This document shows positions 5,237 through 5,618 of a DNA stretch of 5,618 bases, piece by piece. The position numbers were made by a program, and so were the translations under genes. The DNA is from Acidimicrobiia bacterium (lineage in GTDB: Bacteria; Actinomycetota; Acidimicrobiia; Acidimicrobiales; JACDCH01), in contig JACDCH010000542.1 of assembly GCA_013694495.1 (NCBI GenBank), forward strand, positions 1-5,618. Direction: 5' to 3'. Within the stretch, counting starts at the first letter, position 1. The number at the start of each line of letters is the position of its first letter. The notes below the pieces were generated by a model. That model was not told where the DNA came from. It saw only the letters and a list, made by a program, of their open reading frames with translations, and did not search any database.

Positions 5237-5618
5237 TCAGCGGAGCGGCTCGGGCAGCGGCTCGGCGTGGACGATGCAGAGGCGCTTGGTGGAGCGGGTG
5301 AGGGCGACGTAGAGGGCCCGCATCCCCTGGGCCTCCTCGGCCACGATCCCGGCCGGCTCGACCACCACCGACGCGTCGACCTCGAGGCCCTTGACCATGC
5401 CCACCGGCACCAGCGTGACCTGGAGGTCGAGCCCCGAGCGGGGCGCCACGCCGAACTCCAGGCCCGAGGCCTCGAGCCCGGCGGCGAGGGGCTCGACGTA
5501 CGACGACGGGCAGATCACGGCGACGTTGCCCAGGCCGCTCGCGTCGCGCTCGTCGCGGGTGGCGGCCGCCACGGCGGCGGCCAGCGTGGTCGGCGACGCC
5601 GCCCGCACGAAGCGGGGC
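5237..5618 (-). CDS. C-terminal part of a UvrD/Rep-superfamily (HelD/HelR-like) helicase, 5' end outside the window
   Basis: The last 127 codons or so of a superfamily 1 helicase-like ATPase; the frame stays open to the right edge. The visible part belongs to the second RecA-like (C-terminal) domain. VKGLEVDASVVVEP is the motif V region and ALYVALTRSTKRL is motif VI, whose arginine (in LTRST) contacts the ATP gamma-phosphate. The short end IVHAEPLPEPLR right after motif VI resembles HelD/HelR proteins of actinobacteria, which use ATP to free stalled or rifamycin-bound RNA polymerase, rather than UvrD or PcrA, which carry longer tails. Walker A and the polymerase-contacting arms lie outside the window, so the HelD assignment is an inference from the tail; membership of the superfamily is secure. 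A GTG at 5608 is an internal valine codon and not the start, because homologous-looking sequence (PF before it) continues upstream. Confidence 0.85.
   Translation of the reverse strand, partial: PRFVRAASPTTLAAAVAAATRDERDASGLGNVAVICPSSYVEPLAAGLEASGLEFGVAPRSGLDLQVTLVPVGMVKGLEVDASVVVEPAGIVAEEAQGMRALYVALTRSTKRLCIVHAEPLPEPLR

Noticed and set aside
5606..5608. GTG as start codon of a 123-residue protein
   Set aside because: The frame stays open to the window edge and the visible part is only the C-terminal end of a helicase domain, so this is an internal valine.

Overview
The window reads as chromosomal DNA of a very GC-rich bacterium, most likely an actinobacterium and possibly Acidimicrobiia-like. 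The basis is high GC throughout, strong G/C bias at codon third positions (which opens long empty reading frames on the opposite strand), few clear Shine-Dalgarno sites, and TAGNNT-type -10 boxes. The lineage is an inference. All four recognisable genes lie on the minus strand, so transcription runs right to left. There is no tRNA, rRNA, CRISPR array, insertion sequence or phage gene.

In transcription order, from the right edge: (1) 5618-5237, the last 127 codons or so of a UvrD/Rep-superfamily helicase, most like the HelD/HelR proteins that act on RNA polymerase. (2) 5236-4977, a 260-bp gap with a GC-rich hairpin, short GGAGCGA-type repeats, and a 19-bp near-perfect dyad 24 bp before the next start codon. 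(3) 4976-2670, a 768-residue single-chain fusion of EgtB (sulfoxide synthase) and EgtD (histidine trimethyltransferase). These are the two central ergothioneine enzymes, here in the order EgtB-EgtD. (4) 2548-1091, a membrane-bound family 2 glycosyltransferase with the DxD, (T)ED and QxxRW motifs of cellulose/hyaluronan-type synthases. (5) 1028 to the left edge, an almost complete ABC-transporter ATPase of the FbpC/PotA type with a C-terminal TOBE domain.

The EgtB-EgtD protein is the most interesting item. One polypeptide could methylate histidine to hercynine and then attach sulfur to it oxidatively. Only the final C-S lyase (EgtE-type) step is not seen here. Its EgtB half carries the SPTKWHxAH/NSYYE type of sequence rather than the mycobacterial type. 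This makes cysteine a plausible sulfur donor in place of gamma-glutamylcysteine, and neither egtA nor egtC is in the window. The fusion order is opposite to that of fungal Egt1. As far as I recall, EgtB-EgtD fusions are already known in some bacteria (Methylobacterium), so this is unusual rather than wholly new.

The genes do not form an obvious functional cassette. Gaps of 62-260 bp with hairpins separate them, and they look like neighbours rather than one dedicated operon. I did not find convincing evidence for a previously undescribed system.
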